Shown here piece by piece: positions 21,584-34,310 of a DNA stretch of 64,000 bases (its first letter is position 1; each line of letters starts with the position of its first letter). Both the position numbers and the translations under genes were made by a program. Under the pieces are notes generated by a model. It was not told the DNA's origin and searched no databases. It saw nothing but the letters and a program-made list of their open reading frames with translations. Origin of the DNA: Aplysia californica (taxonomy: Eukaryota; Mollusca; Gastropoda; Aplysiida; Aplysiidae); NCBI RefSeq assembly GCF_000002075.1, contig NW_004797358.1, positions 1,096,756-1,160,755 of the forward strand. Reading direction: 5' to 3'.

Positions 21584-24136
21584 TTTTTTCACTATATATT
21601 TGAACTATTTATACCCCCTAAATTAAATTAGTTTAGATTCTAATTAAAATTGCCTTACTTTGCTTCTAAAGTGACTTGTTATCTTCCTGTGTGGTCATTT
21701 AATGCATTAATGTTATCAGATTCCTCTTCTTTTGGCTTTCAACGTGTATATATGGGTGCACGCACAGTGAAGAATCCCATGCACGCACTGAGAAGAAATT
21801 AGCAATGCCAATGAAAATTTAAATTTTCACTTTTGCCCCCTTTTTTTTGGTACCTAAGAAAGAATTTTCAATTCTGATAATTATGCTTCTTGAATTTTGA
21901 GAATCGGTTCATAAATAAAAAAGTTATGGGGTTGTAAAGGTCGGCAAAATATGGATGACCCACATATAGGAAAATACTCCTCAAAAGTGGACCACGCAGT
22001 AGCAGATTCTGTAAGAAAATCGACGATATCTCGGTAACTAATCCAAATGTTCGAGAGAAACTTGGCTACCCGATGTGTTTTTGAGTGTAGAAATCATTTC
22101 TGCAGTCAGATTTATTACCAATTTCGTAGTTATTTTGTTATAATTAAAATTGTGGTGTACATATTACGATTTTGCGAAAAAGGGGTGTCGGGATGAGTCC
22201 ATTTTATTTATAGCATCGTATCACAACATGGGATCTTTAAGAATATATGTCGGCAGCGTGACTAAATAATTGCAAAGCTTTTTATGATGACTTTAGACCA
22301 TGCCAACCGTAAAAGATAAGTTAATTCAATCTAGCATGCCGTACAATTAAAAATTCTTTTTTCCCGTTGAGACGCGAACACCCCGAGACGAGATAACCTC
22401 GCCTCGGAATACCCCCTTGCGATGTTACAGGGGAATAGAGAGAAACACAACCGGATGCGCGCGCCCGCCATTGCCCTATTTCAAGTGACCAATGAACGGG
22501 CCCGGAATAGTCATGCGGGGATTTGTAGGTCACAGACATTTGCCACGGGAGTGAGGGGAAAATGGCCGGTCTCCATGCGAAGCCGCTTTGGATAGGGGGG
22601 TAGTCGTAGATTTACGATCGGGTCTAAACAACTACTTGACACAGAACTCTCAAATTTGAGCACACTATAGAGGATAGATAGATCTATTACCATCTGGGCG
22701 TTGAAATTCAAACTCCTTATAGTTTTCGGTGTACACGATACGAAAGTGTTCCCGACACCAAAAGTATAGGTTAATTTATGTGTACGAACTTCAACGTCCA
22801 CATATCATTAGTTTGCCCTATTTTCTGATTGGTAGCCGAGTTTCATTCGGATTGGTTCGGAAATAGAGCAGACCGAGGTTGACAAAGTTAGTCACCTACG
22901 CTTCGGCCGGGTCCGCAAAATCGCCCGTAAACGGGGACCAAATTTTCGCCTCGCGGGAAAGCCCGATTGGCATTGCTAGAAGAAATGCACGCTCAGTGAA
23001 GACAACACCCTAGGTTGGAAAAACTGTTCGGCACACAACGTTTAAGAAATCTGGCGACTATGACAAGACCATTTTATAGGTCAATAGGTTCTTGAATGGA
23101 ATAGCTAAAAACGAAAGTACAAAGCCGGAAATGGCGGAAAATACGTTCAACGATCGCGAAGTGCACGCGTACCGGCGACACCACTCTAGATCTAGATCTA
23201 TTTTCAGCACCTCTGCGATTTTTTTCAAATTCCTGAGGCCTGGCAGTCACTCTGCTCCCAGCAACTCTCTGATTGGCCCGCTGTCATCGCGGTAGCAGAG
23301 TTTAGCGGAGGAATTGGCGGTAGCAGAAATCCGCTAAATAGTGGAATATTGAGACCCATGTTTTACTCTACGTGTGTGGCCGGACCTCTAGACTCCAGGC
23401 CGAGGGGCCTTGTTGTCTGATGGTTGATTACGACCAGGCTCAGGAGGGGGGACTGGCTGGATACTCGTAGTCATAGAGCTACCAGTTGTCTCCATGAAAT
23501 TGGGAACTGCAGGTGGGCCGAGCTTTACGTAACGTACATATCATGTCCTAAGAGAAACGTATACTAAGCCGAACGAGATATTAGGTGGTGTGGACTTAAA
23601 TCTAGTAGCTTACTATAGAGATCTAGATCTAGATTCTATGCCTAGAGCAAGCAGATCGAAGAACAGAGGGACGTTCGAGATGTCCAAACAGCGGACATGG
23701 TCTTCATACAAATCATTCTAATGGTGGAGAAAGGAAGGAGAGAAGGCTTTTTTTGTCTCTGTCACTGAATAAATACATATTCCACTTTTAGTTTATGAAA
23801 AAATATTCAAAAAATTATATAGATGCATTTGATTAAAACGGATAGAATCTACAGTTTCTAATACGAACAATACCTTCTGTAAATTTTGTTTAGAAAAGGA
23901 AGCGGAAACCCAGTCCCTTGCCCAGGCCTAAATTTTAAAATCGGATAGGATTGGTATTTTGACTTTTCATTTAATTATCATAGAAATATTTGTAACACTT
24001 TAAAACAATTTTAAAATCAAATTTGGCTATGGTAACATTTTATGATCAACAAAAATAGTTTTATGAATTTTTACTGAGGCTACGAAAAAATATATCTTCT
24101 ATAGAAAGTATCGATGCCGCAAGTCACACACGACAA
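21584..24136. other. RPL34-HADH intergenic DNA, no gene seen
   Basis: Mixed AT-rich sequence with a more CpG-rich patch near 22370-23000 and CTAGAT repeats near 23190 and 23620. No exon, RNA fold or terminal repeat was recognised. The CpG-rich patch could include regulatory DNA, but no specific site is supported. Confidence 0.4.
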
Positions 24137-24149
24137 AGTTCAAAGTTCA
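24137..24149 (+). promoter_or_regulatory. HNF4/DR1-type nuclear receptor site upstream of HADH
   Basis: AGTTCAAAGTTCA matches the DR1 consensus RGKKCAAAGKYCA at all positions. It is followed by a third half-site one base on (AAAGTCT). It lies 92-104 bases before the HADH ATG. HNF4 and PPAR/RXR-type receptors bind such sites and control fatty-acid oxidation genes in animals, so the position is suggestive. Whether the site lies before or after the transcription start is unknown. Confidence 0.45.
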
Positions 24150-24240
24150 AAGTCTCTTTTCTTCGGTTCAGCCAGCCGGGCAAGAACTTGAAACCTGGAA
24201 CTCTGGAACCTGAGATCCGACCGAGTGGAACGCCTCAAGC

Positions 24241-27200
24241 ATGTCGTTTTCCTCCAAAATATTTGTGAGGGGTTTGGCAACCTCAGCAAAACAATGGAGT
24301 CCGATCAAAACTGTTACTATAATTGGCAGTGGTTTAATGGGATCTGGAATCGCACAGGTAAAATCATGTCCTTCAGACTTCAGTCCTTCAGTCCTTCAAA
24401 GTTCAGTCTTTTGCCTCCTAAATCTTGATATAGATTAGATCAAGAATCTATATCTATAATCTAGATCTAGATTTAGATCTAGTCTCTAGATCTAGATCTA
24501 GATCTAGATCTAGATTCTAGACCTAGATTCGTGCACTTAATTCAAAGACTGGTAGATCTAGAATCTAGACAGATTTGACTAGATTTAGATCTATCTAGAT
24601 CTAGATTAGAGTCTAGACTCTAGGTTTAGATCATTTTTTACTTTCACACCCGCACACTAGGGATGGGAAGGTATCGGTACCCAGTACCGGAACTCCCAGT
24701 TCTAGGTGTCGGTACCGACACCTGGCCTCCAGTATCGGCTCTGGGAAGGAGCCGACACCAACGGTTAATACCGGCTCTGAAAAGGAGCCGACGCGTCGTT
24801 TTTTTTTTTTTCTTATCGGGCTACGGGAAGTGTGCAGTGTGAAGGCCTAGGCTAGGCCTAGCGGCTGTGACGTCAGCTGCACACAACGCAGCGGGTGACC
24901 TTGATACAGGACTTCAGATTCAAAATTGACAACCAAAAACGAAGTTTGCTTAAATTTATAATATGGCTTCAAATCAGGTTCCACTGTCCACGCGAGCCAC
25001 TTTGTTTATTTTGATACGCTGATTCCCAAATTGAAATCAATTTTTAGCGGCGATAAAACTATTAAAAAAATTCTGCTTGCAAATTTTAATTCCACGCAGC
25101 GGCAAACTTCAATGGTATTTTGCGTCACAGTTCGCCTCTCCAATTCTGCCTGGTGTGTGTGTGTGTGGGAGGGGGGGGGTGCGGGAGGTGCTGATCGTGG
25201 TGTGGGACGCAAGACGCAAAGTCTGTGACGTCACCTACTGGAATCACTCCCGGTGCCAGTACTGGCGGTTCTCGGCACCAGACACTGGATTTCGCCGGTA
25301 CCGCCCACCACTACCGCACACAGAGCACTGGGGTCAAACTGCAGTTTTTTTTGCTGCAGTTCACACACATAATGGCCACTAAAGCTGTCTCAAATCAAAT
25401 ATTTTCAAGAAAGGCAGTGGCTATTTTTATGGTCCTGTAAAGGTACATGCTGTTAAACGTAGAAGATGCATCTTTCTGATTAGCTGCTAATTTTAGTACT
25501 GTGATGTCATCACTTCCTGGGATACCCACATGGAACGACGTGTTTTCGGTAACCTATCGGATTTCCTAGATCTAGAAAAAAATCTAGATCTAGATCTAAC
25601 CCCCGCCCCCCTCTCCTGCATTCTTCATCACTAATATACATTTTTTTAAAACAACAACTTCAAAGCAGCTCTACAAATTATAATTTATGGGACTGTTGGT
25701 CAGTTGGGAGGAGGAGAAGAGAAAAAAAAACTGTGCGGGACCGGAATCGAACCGCTCCTAAAATCATCGCATGACTTCAAACGCTGACACGCTGTCAATT
25801 CAGCCATCAGAACTTCTGAGAGCGAGTAGTAGATTAAGCATTATATACATAGACACTTCCATCTTTGGTGCTGTTCGGTTGGCTATACTAAGATGTAGTC
25901 ACATGATCGGAGGGGTATCCTGGTCTGACGTCAAACAAGATGGGCGCCTTACCTAAAAGTAGTTTGCGTCTCTCTACGTTTAATCGCATGTTGTAAAGGT
26001 GGTGTTCGGAGCTGTTTTTACGGTCATGTAAAGATGGTGTTCGGGGCTTTTTTTACGGTCCTGTAAAGACAGTCTTCGGGGCCATTTTTACAGTGAAGCA
26101 CGGCTGTTAAAATGCGACTGAAAGTGGTACTTTAGTTGGTGGCCGAGCACCAGTCTGACCTCCCGGGTGAAGGTAATAAATCAGTGTCAGTCGGCCACTC
26201 CCGTGCTTAACAACCGTGACGATAGCGATGCCCACCGCTGTGCCTGCGTAGATCGGTTCTGGTAATTTTCGTATCACTTTCCCTCGTTATTTCTCCCAAT
26301 CTGATCAACCTAGAAGCCTGTTTATCATCTCATTTTAAAGATCATCTTAAGACTAACAAGACGATCCCACTTTCGCTCCGGAAATCTCACTGGTGTTATA
26401 GCAGTTACGTATTTTGCAGTACAAGTGTTTTGTTCATCTAATGTTGCATTTTGAATTATATTCTATTTTGGAGTTAATTATCTCAAAAGCCAAACTCAGA
26501 TTTTTCTCTCAGATTTCTCTGCTTCACTTGAGACAGCAATACTTGAACCGTGTGAGCAAATGTTATTTGTGGGAAGCGAATGTGTGATTTTATATGATTT
26601 TTTAAAAAAGGTTCCCCCTCCCCTGTGATTCACTCATTTTTCTTCTTAAATATCGCGTTATTTTTCCAACACTTCACAGCGGATGAAATACCGTCCAGAC
26701 CGCTCACTTAGTTTTCCTTCCCCGGTTCCTCCCCGACCATCCTCACCACCCTGCCCGCCCCGCCCGACAGCCCAGCGCGTAGTCATAAATCACTTGTCAG
26801 AGGGGTTAATTGGGGTGACCGCAGCGCCACTCCTCCTGTGCCGGGGCAGTAGTAAATATGGCGTTTTAGTGCGAATTGAAAGCCTCCTAACTCTGAAACT
26901 ATAAATGCTACAAGGCCGATTGAGATTTCATTGTAACGTGCTATGTTTGACCTGTAGGCCGGTATAACTTGTTTTCTTGTAAGTCCGATTATATCAGTTT
27001 TACAAGGGATTTAAGTAAGTCTGTGATTTTCAAACTGGCATCTTCAATGTTTAGAACTTTTTCAGTTTGGATTTAGATTTTTCAATCCGGCCCCCAACGA
27101 TTTAAACAGAAATTCATGTATCAACTGTGGTGACAATTTCCATTTACATGTGCAAGTTTCAAATGCACGAAGTTATTCTATGATTTTCTGTGATTTAAAA

Positions 27201-30200
27201 AAAATACCAACCCACCACTCTGAACATTCATCCATGCTGTTTTTAGTTTTCTTGCCTCTACTACATCTGAATTTCGTTGTCATTTTTAACAATATTTTTG
27301 TCATGGAGTGCCACACTCAACATGATCATATGGTGGGCATTGTGCTCAAACATCATCGCCTTCTTGAGGAGGCTGCACATGATATAGATGTACAGCTGGC
27401 CCATGATATAGATGTACAGCTGGCACATGATATAGATGTACAGCTGGTCCATCAATCTATGGAGAATTGCACGCCTGGAATAGGACAAAATGTGCATATC
27501 TACGGCAAAAAATGAAAGAGGGCTGGAAAAAATTGAGGAGGACATTCAATTGTTACAGGGCTGTCAGATTTTGTCGGATAATCCACGAGAAGCAGAGAGA
27601 TTTGAGAGGAAGGGTTCTAGTGTACATGATCAGCTGTCAGAGTTAGAGTTTGAGGAGCTTATTCCAAGGTCAAGTCCTGCCTGCTCTGAATTTGATAACA
27701 TCCTCAAACAACACAACATCACACCACAGGCCTACCACAGCCGTTCATTTATAGGAAAGCCACTGCCATAAATACATCACAGCCCATGTGTACAGACAGC
27801 TAGCATCATTTTTAGCAAAAGGAACAGTTGCATGTACACGAAATCAAAGCATAATAGACACCGCATTAATTGTTCTGAGAGAGAAATTTGTTCACATAAA
27901 AGACACCTTCAAAGATATCCACACAGTAATTGCACATGGAAAGCCAATCACTTTAGAGAGAATACCACTATTCAGTCATGCATCACACGATCTATGTCTT
28001 TATACAGAAACATATTTGGCAAATAAAAGGTCTGGAGTCGATAGTGCTGTAAAACACGTGCTACTCAATCAAAATCGATCAAAAGAAAAGGTCATCCCCA
28101 AACAACACATCCTTGAGAAACACTGCGTTCCTTGGATACAAAAATGTGGGTTTGGAATGGCCTTCCATTGTGAGCAAGGGGGTGATCTCATTCATGCAAC
28201 CGTGGCCTAACAGACAAAGAAAAACACGTCAAAACAATCATGCAGTCACAACACGTCCAAACCCACCCTGAGCTACTCTGTCGTGTGCACCACCCATCAA
28301 AAGACGAAAGCTTACAGCGGAAAAATGAGATAATTCCTCCAGTCCAGCAATATTGTGTTCTTTTTGTATTTTGTGTTTAGGTTGTGTTTTCATAAGTGTA
28401 TTGGCAAGAAAAGATCTGTTCTGTAGTTACATGTATCGTGGATATCGCTATGAAAAAACAAGGTCGCAAAGCAAGAGTATTGCAAAAATCAACTTCAAAC
28501 CTGAATAATTACGGATCCAGAAACTTCGTGCATATGCCCCTTTTTCAGTACAAATTTCATTATGTTCTCAGTCCTGTGTGCAAATTTGATTGAATTCGTT
28601 GGGGGCAATCCTATTTAAATCGATGTTTATAATTGATTACCCATGACACATTTATCAAATTAAGTCCCCTTTTTGAGAACTTCACAGCTTTTAAGTGTAA
28701 TGTACCATGTTCTTCCGATTTCTTCATTTTCTTCCTTAATATGTTGAATATTTACGTGGTCTTTATTAAAATATTCATCTTACATTAGCTTTGGCTCACT
28801 GTGCTGGTAAACTTTGCAAAAAATACAAGAGCGCTGCCGGTGTTCGGCTGATTAGGGAAATCCCCGGCGGCGCAGGTAAATGACCCCGTGACCTGGGGAA
28901 GCGCGGGCTTGCTTGCCTCGTTCCAGCCGAAACTAAATGGGCGCTCTATAACCGCTGTGACTTCACATCGCTTTTTTGGAATATTTTAGCCCAGTTAAGA
29001 AATGGAGAAGCATACAGAGGATTCGCTTTTTCAAAAGCTACACGAACGTTTCAGAACTTGTGGTGGCAGAACACTGTCAGTCAAGCAGAAGGCACAGAAA
29101 AGGCGACCCCTGCAGAGTTCTAAATTTGCGTCGGACACTCTGTTTGCTTTAGGTGTTAGCATTACAATGGATTCACAGACAGTACATTCAAAAACCATCT
29201 GTAAAGCTTGCGTGGACAAGATAAGACATATGGAGTTGTGGGGAGGAACTAAATGGGGAGGTTAGACATTTAGAAGGTTGCGATGTACTTTCTGACTCTA
29301 AAGAGGAGAAAATTGACTTTCAAAAACAATAGACGGAGAAAGAAGACAGGTTGTCGGAGTTACAGCACGAACCCCCTAACCCTAGGACTGGTATTTACTC
29401 GCACAACATCACACCGCAGGCATATCACGGCCGCTCTTTCACTGGCAATCACTGCCACAAATACATCATGAGTCGCTTTATAAAGACCTCACGGCATTTA
29501 TTGTAAAAGAAACGGTAGAAAACAACCACAACCAAAACATAATTGACACGGCTTACACTCTCATAGAAAAATTCAATCATTTAAACAACGCGTTTCGGGA
29601 CGTTCACATTCACATCTCACACGGCCAACCAGTGTCAAAAGGCGGACTACCACACTTTGACAACATGCATCAAAACTTACATGTCATTCTACAGGAGACA
29701 CTTTAGTGAAAAGGTACTTCCCAAACACCACATTCTCGAAAACCACTACATCCCGTGGATACAAGCATATGGGTTTTGTTTGGCTTTACATGGGAAACAG
29801 GGTGGTGTACTTATCCATGCTTCTGCGGCAAAGCTAGAGAGAAGAGGAGCTGGGATACGTAATATCGAACAACAGCTGAAAGTTGTCATGCAATCTTACC
29901 CCGTCATGTCAAATCCAAAACTATTATCCAACGTGCCTCCGACAAAGAAAAAAAAATTGATACTGCAATCAACTCTTCACTACTCCAAAACCATCGACTT
30001 CCCTCAAAAACAGCAAAGTGAGTTTTGATATTTGACCATTTCTGGTGTATTTTATGTGAAATTGCAGGGTTGATTAAGTTTTGTTTGATTGGAATTTAGA
30101 TGAAAAAATATTCACGCCAAAGGGCAATGGTAAAATATGAGCCATTTTTGGAGCGCTATATATATTTATCGTTATTTCATACAATTTTGCATCTTTCTCA

Positions 30201-33200
30201 GTAAGTACAGAAGTTCCCCCTTGTTCCAAACAGGCCAAATAAAATGACGATAAAGTCACCGATCGGCGTATTTTGCGAGTTTAATTGTCCTAAAAATGAA
30301 ATGAACAATGCTGTTAGCGGGACACGGGGAATTCCCCTGGCCACGAGTTCATGACCCGGTGACCGGGGTCAGATTACAAGGTGCGGTGCGCTGGCTGCCT
30401 GCGAACTAAAGTACCGCTTTCTAACAGCCGTGGAAGACGCTCTTCTGTACTGAAGTCAAGGACTTTACAACATGGAAGTGGTTATTCCCATATGTCTCGC
30501 TATTCTCACCCCCTCGTTTTACCGGAAATGATCTGAGAGGGATCAGGGCTTAGAGGTTAACGGACATGACCCTGGGGGGGTCAGGGCTGATGCTCCACAG
30601 CGTCGTGTTTGTCACTCTGTTCGTGCCCGAATATTCACTGTCAGGGTTGTCAGTTTGGAGCCAAATCCCAGAAATTTGACTCTTTGGGATCGTGTCTGGC
30701 CCGGAGAATTTCATTTGGCCCTCTGGCTCTTTTTTTGGCTCCAAACTCCAAATGTTCAAGAAGAAAAGGTGAGAAGAGGCAAGAAAAAAAGAAAAATGAA
30801 AGAAAGAAGATGAAAGCTTTGATTGCTTGATTATTAAATTAGTTAACACAATTTAATGTCCTCGCCCATTTGGTCTGATTAATTTACAACCCTTAGAACT
30901 ACCGTCGTGCAAGAGCATTTATTGTCTGTGTCTCGTTACGTTCGTACACGCTCTCTGTTCCTCGAACCATAATTTATTGTGTGCAAGCAGAGAGGCCTGC
31001 CGTTGTTAAGTGTGTAAACAAATAATGGTCCGGCCGCAGGCCTGTCCCACCACACATCCCGCACAGTAGTGTGTGTAGTGAGCCTTTTTTTTAAAACTGG
31101 AGAGGTGAAAAATGTTTTTTACATTATAATAAATTATTATTCGTTCCCAACCACATGCAGTAAGCCACTAAGGGCCTAGGTGATTTTATCGGCCTGCGAG
31201 AGGTCAGGGGGAAGTCCTTGCCTCACGCCCACACCTGGGTAGGATCAATTCTCGCCGGGGGGGGGGGGGGGGGAGGGGAAATAGCGAGACATGGGTTATT
31301 CTCACCAGGGGTGAGATTAAAAGTAGCATTATGTCAACAAGTGGACCCTCCTCTCTCACTTCGTGGCATCGTGCACAGCACGCCCAGTTGAACATACAAA
31401 ATGGCGCCAACTTTGGTCACCCGACGCGAACTGCGTTTTTTTATTTACAAAGGATATAATATAGTATGGCTGGACAGTGAGCTACGGTATCTGAGAGATA
31501 TGTGTAAAAAAGAGGGGTGAAAGGAGACATGAAATAACTGAGGTTGCACAAGATTCATTGTTCTTTAATGGGTATTGTTCTTTGTCCTTTCCAGGTGGCT
31601 GCTTCCACTGGTCACAAGGTCACAGTTGTAGATCAGACCCAAGACATTGTGGACAAAGCTAGTGCCTCCATTAAAAAAAGTCTGTCTCGTGTTGTGAAAA
31701 AGAAATTTCCAGATGATCCTAAGGTATTTATCTTATGTTCGTTAGTATCAGTTTTATACATCATGTCTCATATTTCCCAAGATGTATAATCAGCTTCATT
31801 CTAATTAAAGCAGAAATTCATTGCAAAAAGTAAATGATCATGTGTGCCCTGATTGTTTCCATTTTGATAATTACTGAAAAGTACCGATATACCTCACTTG
31901 GAATTTACTCGTTATCATGGAGGTCAACTGATTGTATGTAATTTCTGTTTTTGTGATAGTCATCAGTGTTTTCTAAATTCTGGGAGAAAAGGATGTGTTA
32001 ATTAATTATCATAAAATAAAAGCAAGGTTTTACTTTGTAAAGTCCGAATGGTTAAGGTTAAAAAATGCCTAGATTCTCTTTGCTTTTTTTATTATATCAA
32101 ATACCCATGTGCCATGACAAACACTAAAACATCAGGTTACTTCTCAAGTTTATTCTTATAATTCTTCTTTGTTTGTGTAGGCTCAACAGACGTATATTGC
32201 TGACACAATGGGACACTTGACCCTGCAAACCGATGCTGTTTCTGCTGTAAAAAGTGCTGATCTGGTGGTAGAAGCAATTGTCGAGAATCTTGACGTTAAG
32301 AGAAAGCTGTTTGCTACATTAGATGAAGCTGCTCCTCAGTGAGTGATAAGATTTGTTGTTTTGATGAGTGCTCAGTGTGTCCACTTGAAAATTGCATATA
32401 TCAAATCAAAAGCTTGCAGATATGAAACAGTGGAGGACACACTATTTTTACCTCCGTTAACCTTTGTTATTTTCAATGACGGTGTTACTGGTATTATTTT
32501 AAGCAAATAGTTATTTTTCTTCAGAATTGTCATGGTCAACCTGTTCAAATATAACAGAAAGTACTTCTTGGTGACAATTGTCTCTCAAAATTGGTCCAGT
32601 GGAGTCCACTTTTAACGAGTCCTGAAATAATGAGGAGTCTATTATAACGACAATATTCTAATTCTAAAACCCTGGGGTTTTTTTCTTTCTTTATCTTTGC
32701 CAATAAAATATTGCTATAGCGCAACCAGACAAACACTCGAGTCAGTTATAGCGAAATATTGTTTCTGCTGTGCACAGCGCATACGGTAGGCCAATACATG
32801 TAAAACCTCACCAGTTGTTGGTGATCTTGCGAAACAAAGAATGGGAGAGCCCATATGTGCCAACAACAAAGGCCGGAATGAATGGGTGGGGACGGTGTGG
32901 CTTGCGCAGACAAGCGAAACACATCGCGTTATAGTAGTCTCCGCCTAAAAGCGCGCCATACAAAAGCACGCTCCACTCAAACGCACGTTTTCGTCATATG
33001 ATGGTTTTTTAAACTATATATGATTTAGACATTCTAACGCACAGTCACTCCCTCTAAACGCACGCTTCGATCTCCGAAACCTGCCGACAGGTAAAGCTTG
33101 ACAAAGAGAAATGTTTGCTACAATCTGCACAGCCTGCATAAGACAAGCATAGAAAACCTGATATTTGGTGAGACTAGCCCTCACGCAGAACAAAGAGAGT

Positions 33201-34231
33201 GCAGGACAGTGTTTTCACACCCAACTGTACACTGACACATAGATCTAGGACTGGTCGGTGAAATGTTGGGGAGTTGGGGGCAGGGTTGGGTTGATTTAAA
33301 TCAGTTGATTTTTTTTATTTAAATCAACTTGATTTTTTGGATAAAAATCAGTGATTTAAATCACTTTTTTAAAAATTTATTTTTATTCAGTTTTTACATA
33401 TTTCAACATTCAGAATTCCCTTCCTTGGTTTCATAAAATAGATATAAGGTTAAGTAGACTAATATAATCATGTTTAAAAGTCTGCTTTCCCATCTTTCAC
33501 TGTAAAATAATACAGTATTCAATTTACTTTTTTTTCCATAATTGAAATCAAAGCTGGGTTGATTTAAATCAGTTGATTTTTTTTATATTTCAATCAACTT
33601 GATTTTTAAAATAAAAATCTGTGATTTAAATCACTTTTTAACAAATGTATTCAGTTTTTACATATTTGAACATTCAGAATTCCTTTCCTTGGTTTTATTA
33701 AACAGATAAGGTTTAGTAGACTAATATAATATGCTTAAAAGTCTGCTTTCCCCCCTGTCACTGTAAAATAATACAGTATTCAATTGACTTTTTTTTATAA
33801 TTGAAATCAGGGTTGGGTTAATTTAAATCAGGTCGATTTAAATCAGTTGATTAAAAAAATTTTTTAATCAACTTGATTTTAAAAATAAAACTCAATGATT
33901 TAAATCACTTTAAAAAAATGTATTTTGTTTTTACATCTTTAAATATTCAGAATTCCTTTCCTTGGTTTTATAAAACAGTATATAAGGTTTAGTAGACTAA
34001 TAAAATCATGCTTAAAAGTCTGCTTTCCCCCCTGTCACTGTAAAATAATACAGCATTCAATTTACTTTTTTTCATTATTGAAATTAACATTTTCTTTTTC
34101 TTTTTAGACAAACACAAGCGCGTGCACACACACACACACTGTAATAAAATGCAAGTTTATCTATGCATAATTACCCCCCCCCCCTTCCTTTTAGACTGTC
34201 TATATATATATTTTTTGTCTGTAGCCATAAT

Positions 34232-34310
<79 letters not shown>

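Noticed and set aside
26098-30445. Virus-like (Polinton or LTR) identity for the composite element T6
   Set aside because: No polymerase, integrase, protease, capsid-like or LTR sequence was seen; short imperfect inverted ends fit a DNA transposon better.
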